From assembly GCF_000968175.1 (NCBI RefSeq), contig NZ_FO704551.1, forward strand, positions 1,798,001 through 1,862,000: a stretch of 64,000 nucleotides of DNA, written 5' to 3'. The stretch's first letter is position 1. Each line of letters starts with the position of its first letter. A model generated the notes under the pieces. That model saw only the letters and a list, made by a program, of their open reading frames with translations, was not told where the DNA came from and made no database searches. The stretch is from Xenorhabdus poinarii G6. GTDB lineage: Bacteria; Pseudomonadota; Gammaproteobacteria; Enterobacterales; Enterobacteriaceae. The position numbers and the translations under genes were made by a program. Of the stretch, positions 58,506 to 64,000 are shown piece by piece.

Positions 58506-58506
<1 letters not shown>
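57889..58506 (+). CDS. lolB: Outer-membrane lipoprotein receptor LolB
   Basis: LolB (205 residues) takes lipoproteins from LolA and inserts them in the outer membrane. The signal peptide [20 protein letters not shown] ends in a lipobox cysteine. The mature part has the LolB strand [20 protein letters not shown] and the loop [12 protein letters not shown], whose protruding hydrophobic residue is needed for membrane insertion. Its stop overlaps the ispE start (TAATGA). Confidence 0.95.
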
Positions 58507-60448
<1,942 letters not shown>

Positions 60449-60512
60449 TATTGAAGCCTGAGCGCAAATATTAGGCACTAATTTATTCAAATGATTAAAT
60501 AAATCATGACGT

Positions 60513-60552
60513 AAAAAAACCCCGTGACTGCATCCGCAGTGGCGGGGTTTTC
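60513..60552 (+). terminator. Terminator after prs
   Basis: AAAAACCCCG and CGGGGTTTTC enclose an inner GACTGC/GCAGT stem. A strong intrinsic terminator closing the lolB-ispE-prs operon. Confidence 0.9.
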
Positions 60553-61105
60553 TGTTTGTTTTGTATATATGGCTAATATTTTCACTAGCATTTAATAACA
60601 ATTATAAATATTACCATTTAGTTAATAATTTTATTTATCAATAACTTGGATAAATTAACATAAATTTAATTCAATAAGATAATGTGATTTGTTTATCCAC
60701 CCGCTGAAATTAACCTTCCGTAAACCGCACAATCTATCTGGTACGTCCAGTCACTAAACCCCATCAAGACACTGGTGTCATTGAATCGTTGCTGCTAACC
60801 TTCTGAATCTTCAGTGGTAGTAAGCTTTTTCTTACACCATATCGTTGTATCAAGAGACAGGTATTATCCTCCAATTTAAATGATAAATTTTACTAATAAA
60901 TTAATCACCAACATTAAGGCCAACTCATCATTTTCTCAGTTTGAATCTTACTGAGAGATGTTCGTTGCCTGACATACATCGATTTGAATCACAAAACACA
61001 TCAGCATCCTTAACTTCATCAGGGAAGAAATCGCCGAATACTTTTTTATTCGGATTGCTTCAAAGGCAGCCTGCTGATTAATAATAAAACGACTTTTTAA
61101 GGAGA
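60553..61105. other. Gap before the first GDSL autotransporter
   Basis: About 550 AT-rich bases without a supported coding region. The space likely contains a regulated promoter for the esterase. TTTTTAAGGAG just before the ATG is the ribosome-binding site. No RNA gene or repeat was recognised. Confidence 0.4.
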
Positions 61106-61111
61106 ATGCCA

Positions 61112-63112
61112 ATGAAAAAGGCATTTTTATTTACACCAGCACTGTTAGCACTTTCAATCAATGCCATTTCTCATGCCCATGCGCATTCTTATGACACTGT
61201 TTATGTCTTCGGTGATAGCCTGAGTGATAATGGCAATGTGCATAAAGGGAAAAAATACACTACCGATAACGATACACTCTATGACGAATATTTTACTCAG
61301 CAGCTCACGGGGAGGAATTTAATCCCATCCAATGAAAAAGGTGGAACTAATTACGCACAAGGGGGTGCCACAGCGCTAAAAATATCACGCCAAGATCCTA
61401 CCTTGAATGCGTTTAATCCCAATACAAAAGAACAAATTGAACGTTATCTCAATACCCATAAACGTGCCGATTCCAACGGGATCTATATTCATTGGGTGGG
61501 TGGCAATGATCTTGCTGAGGCTTTAATAGTGGGGCAAAAAGATCCTGTAAAGGCGGGGGCAATTGTCTATACCAGTGCTCACGAAGCCGCCAGACAAATC
61601 AATGAATTAGTTGAAAAAGGCGCTGGGCTGATTATTGCGCCGACGGTGCCTGATGTGGGCACGACACCAAAATTGCTGGAAACCGTCATTGATAGTGCTT
61701 TACAAAAAGCCAAAATGTCAGAAGCAGATATTAAAGATACCTTACAAACAATCCATACAGAGATTAACCAAGCGATTATTCCAAATGGCACTTACCGTGA
61801 TCTGGGCATTAAACAGGTTTTTCATGCGCTAGCCCAAAAAGCAAAAGAAAAAAATCCTGACGCCTCAGCGGAACAAATTGAGGACATGCTCAACAGCGAA
61901 TACGCGAAAGTCAGTCAGAGTGCTTCCGCCCTCACGGATAAATATAACACCCTGCTTGATGAAGCCATCAGCCAAAAAAACGGCAATATCCTGCGGGCTG
62001 ATATCAACAGTCTGCTGAGTGAAGTGATTGCTAATCCGCTGATTTATGGCATTCAAAATACATTAGGGTATGCCTGCGGGCAAGGTGAAGGCGCAGAAAA
62101 CTGTTCCAAAAATGACGCCAATTTTACCAAAGACAAAGAATTTTTATTCTCTGATAATTTCCACCCAACGCCGTTGGGGCACAAAATAATGGGTCAATAC
62201 ATAACCTCTATCTATCGTGCTCCATCACAGGTCATGGCCCTGAACCAGGTTAACCGTGCATCAGTTAACAGTGCCCTCTCCTCCCTGGACGGCCATCTCC
62301 AACAACTGCGCAATGGGGGCAATGCTCAGGGCAAAATGGGTATCTTTGGTGGCTACGCGGGCAGCCAGAATAAAACGCTGACACTGGGTAGCGATTACCA
62401 GTTACTGGATAATCTGCTGTTGGGAGCCCTGTATTCTCACTATAAAGATGAGCGCACCCCGGCGGCGAATTTCACTTATGAAGGGCGCGGTCATGTTCTG
62501 ACGGCATACACATTGTGGAACTATTATCACAACGGCTGGCTAAACGGTGACATTCATTATTCACGTACTCATTATGACAGCCTGACCCGTTCCATCCAGC
62601 TCGGTAACGCTAACCGCAGAGAAACCGGTTCGACCACCGGCCATCAGTGGGGAGCTCGGCTGACCGCCGGTTGGGATATCCCGCTCACTGACTATCTGAC
62701 AACCAGCCCAATCGTCCAGTATGCCTGGAGCAAAGGTAAAATCGATGGTTACCGTGAAGCCGGCGACAATAACACTGCCATGCATTTTAGTCATCAAGAC
62801 TATACCTCTAAAATTGGTACACTGGGCTGGCGCGTCGATACCAACCTGGGTCGCTTCAATCCTTATGCCTCTGTTCAGGTTAACCACCAATTTGGCGACA
62901 CACACTATAAACTGCACAGTGCCATTAATTCGGCCAAAGCCTCTTTTGTAACAGAAAGTGGCAAACAGAGCACCAACTGGCGTCAATATACCGTCGGGGT
63001 GAACGCGAACCTGTTCAATAACCTGTGTGGATTTGCCGCCGTCACCCGCAATGAAGGTCAGACTCAAAGTCCTAACTACAATTTTAATGTTGGTCTCAAT
63101 GCAACGTTCTAA
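61112..63112 (+). CDS. GDSL esterase/lipase autotransporter
   Basis: This 666-residue protein has a signal peptide (MKKAFLFTPALLALSINAI to HAHA), a GDSL hydrolase domain (about 25-375) and a C-terminal autotransporter beta-barrel (about 395-666) ending in the required Phe (LNATF). Catalytic blocks are VYVFGDSLSDNGN (nucleophile Ser), GGTNYAQGGA (Gly), HWVGGNDLAE (Asn), and SDNFHPTPLGHKIMG (Asp and His). Relatives are secreted or surface phospholipases/esterases such as EstA. The ATG at 61112 has AAGGAG at ideal spacing; the one at 61106 is too near. A second gene of the same kind follows. Confidence 0.93.
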   Translation: MKKAFLFTPALLALSINAISHAHAHSYDTVYVFGDSLSDNGNVHKGKKYTTDNDTLYDEYFTQQLTGRNLIPSNEKGGTNYAQGGATALKISRQDPTLNAFNPNTKEQIERYLNTHKRADSNGIYIHWVGGNDLAEALIVGQKDPVKAGAIVYTSAHEAARQINELVEKGAGLIIAPTVPDVGTTPKLLETVIDSALQKAKMSEADIKDTLQTIHTEINQAIIPNGTYRDLGIKQVFHALAQKAKEKNPDASAEQIEDMLNSEYAKVSQSASALTDKYNTLLDEAISQKNGNILRADINSLLSEVIANPLIYGIQNTLGYACGQGEGAENCSKNDANFTKDKEFLFSDNFHPTPLGHKIMGQYITSIYRAPSQVMALNQVNRASVNSALSSLDGHLQQLRNGGNAQGKMGIFGGYAGSQNKTLTLGSDYQLLDNLLLGALYSHYKDERTPAANFTYEGRGHVLTAYTLWNYYHNGWLNGDIHYSRTHYDSLTRSIQLGNANRRETGSTTGHQWGARLTAGWDIPLTDYLTTSPIVQYAWSKGKIDGYREAGDNNTAMHFSHQDYTSKIGTLGWRVDTNLGRFNPYASVQVNHQFGDTHYKLHSAINSAKASFVTESGKQSTNWRQYTVGVNANLFNNLCGFAAVTRNEGQTQSPNYNFNVGLNATF

Positions 63113-63171
63113 TTCTGTATCAATAAGCCGATATCGATAAACGCTCGAACGAGCAAAGAGAATCACTCCAG

Positions 63172-63210
63172 AAACGCAAGGCAATCAAAATGACTGCCTT
63201 GCGTTTTTTT
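63172..63210 (+). terminator. Terminator between the GDSL genes
   Basis: AAACGCAAGGCA and TGCCTTGCGTTT, followed by more T's, form a 12-bp stem with strong T-run. The two esterase genes are therefore separate transcription units. Confidence 0.9.
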
Positions 63211-63355
63211 AATGCGTTATCCGATGAATGATGAATCAGGATGATCAACAAAATAGCAACCGAAAAGATGGCCGATAGGCATTCATCGTGCATTGAACTT
63301 TCGTATATAAAAATGGCGGTAGTATTGGGCGGAAAGATCCGAATTGGAGGAGTTT

Positions 63356-64000
63356 ATGAAGAAAGTTCTCTTTTTAGTGTCAGCGACTACTGCTCTATTA
63401 ATGAACGCCATTCCCAATACTTACGCCTATGATACCGTCTATGTTTTTGGTGATAGTTTGAGCGATGGTGGGAATAAAGGCAGATTCACAACCGACGGAA
63501 AAGACGCTGAATTATACGATGAATATATAACGCGAAAACTCACGAACAAAAAACTCATTCCTTCTAAAAATGGCGGAACGAATTACGCCGAAGGGGGCGC
63601 GACCGCGAATGGCGCCTATGATCCCTCTTGGGATACCTTTGTGCGTTCGACACAACAACAGCTTGATGACTATTTAAAAACACACGATGAAAAGGCCGAT
63701 CCTAATGGTGTCTACCTCTATTGGATCGGTGGGAATAATATTTCCAGGGCGCTGGAAGAATCCGCGAAAGACAATACAGAAACTGTCCAACGTTTAATTA
63801 ATGGCGGTTCGGCCTCCGCAGCATCACAAATCAATCGGCTGCTTAAAGATGGCGCTGGGTTGGTCATTGTGCCTGACGTGCCGGATGTTAGCATAACCCC
63901 TAAAGTTTTCGAATCGGTGATTAACGCGGCGTTACAGCAAGGTCAAATCTCTCAGGAACAAATTTCGCTCATTCTGCAAAAAGTGCATGCAGCCATTAAC
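63356..64000 (+). CDS. Second GDSL esterase/lipase autotransporter, partial
   Basis: The gene starts at ATG 63356 with GGAGGAG upstream and is open to the window end (215 codons). Its N-terminus has a signal peptide (MKKVLFLVSATTALLMNAI) and then DTVYVFGDSLSDGGNKG, GGTNYAEGGATANG and YWIGGNNISRALEE, the same catalytic blocks as the first gene. A Lys-Gly and Asp insertion pattern differs enough to show an old duplication rather than a recent one. The barrel lies outside the window. Confidence 0.9.
   Translation, partial: MKKVLFLVSATTALLMNAIPNTYAYDTVYVFGDSLSDGGNKGRFTTDGKDAELYDEYITRKLTNKKLIPSKNGGTNYAEGGATANGAYDPSWDTFVRSTQQQLDDYLKTHDEKADPNGVYLYWIGGNNISRALEESAKDNTETVQRLINGGSASAASQINRLLKDGAGLVIVPDVPDVSITPKVFESVINAALQQGQISQEQISLILQKVHAAIN

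Overview
The window looks like a chromosomal segment of an enterobacterium of the Xenorhabdus/Photorhabdus group (Morganellaceae). The housekeeping genes (rimJ, ghrA, serX tRNA, kdsA, prmC, prfA, hemA, lolB, ispE, prs) are close to E. coli proteins that I know. The base composition is AT-leaning, the middle is full of insertion-sequence debris, and the right edge carries GDSL-lipase autotransporters in tandem. The genus is an inference from gene content; no search was run.

Left part (1-28.1 kb): a leftward partial gene with a Tad2/DUF2829-like domain, then one almost uninterrupted rightward type VI secretion (T6SS) locus. Its order is vgrG, DUF2169-pentapeptide fusion, pentapeptide protein, DUF3540, PAAR-like DUF4150, tssJ, tssK, tssL (with OmpA-like tail), tssM, tssA, tssB, tssC, hcp, FHA protein (tagH), tssE, tssF, tssG, clpV and a Ser/Thr kinase. 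All core parts are present: membrane complex J-L-M, baseplate A-E-F-G-K, sheath B-C, tube/spike Hcp-VgrG-PAAR and the recycling ATPase ClpV. The FHA domain has lost its phospho-threonine-binding signature although a kinase gene closes the locus.

28.1-31.6 kb is core: rimJ, a yceB-type lipoprotein, a ycdY-type chaperone, ghrA and tRNA-Ser(GGA), the last with a clear sigma70 promoter and terminator. A broken second copy of the start of this tRNA (31631-31671) marks the edge of an accessory region that runs to about 50.7 kb.

31.6-50.7 kb is a patchwork of accessory genes and pseudogenes: a DJ-1/PfpI gene split by an ISAs1-type element, a LysR/MFS pair, remnants of IS6-, IS701-, IS1- and IS110-type elements, a VOC-domain gene with its WYL-type regulator, membrane transporters and an ABC-F ATPase. 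Its most interesting part (37.65-43.4 kb) combines a broken GTP cyclohydrolase II, a 613-codon beta-propeller gene cut after codon 9 by a second ISAs1 copy, a 13-residue peptide gene with a strong ribosome-binding site, an attenuator-like hairpin, an MFS exporter, an NADPH:FMN reductase and a truncated methyltransferase. The set resembles toxoflavin-type azapteridine biosynthesis (GTP cyclohydrolase II + WD-repeat protein + methyltransferase + exporter) plus a peptide, and seems to be a decaying, IS1-flanked gene cluster.

50.8-60.5 kb is core again: a SulP transporter (dauA), the leftward kdsA-sirB1-prmC-prfA-hemA series, and the divergent lolB-ispE-prs operon. The window ends in two tandem GDSL esterase autotransporters, the second cut by the window edge.
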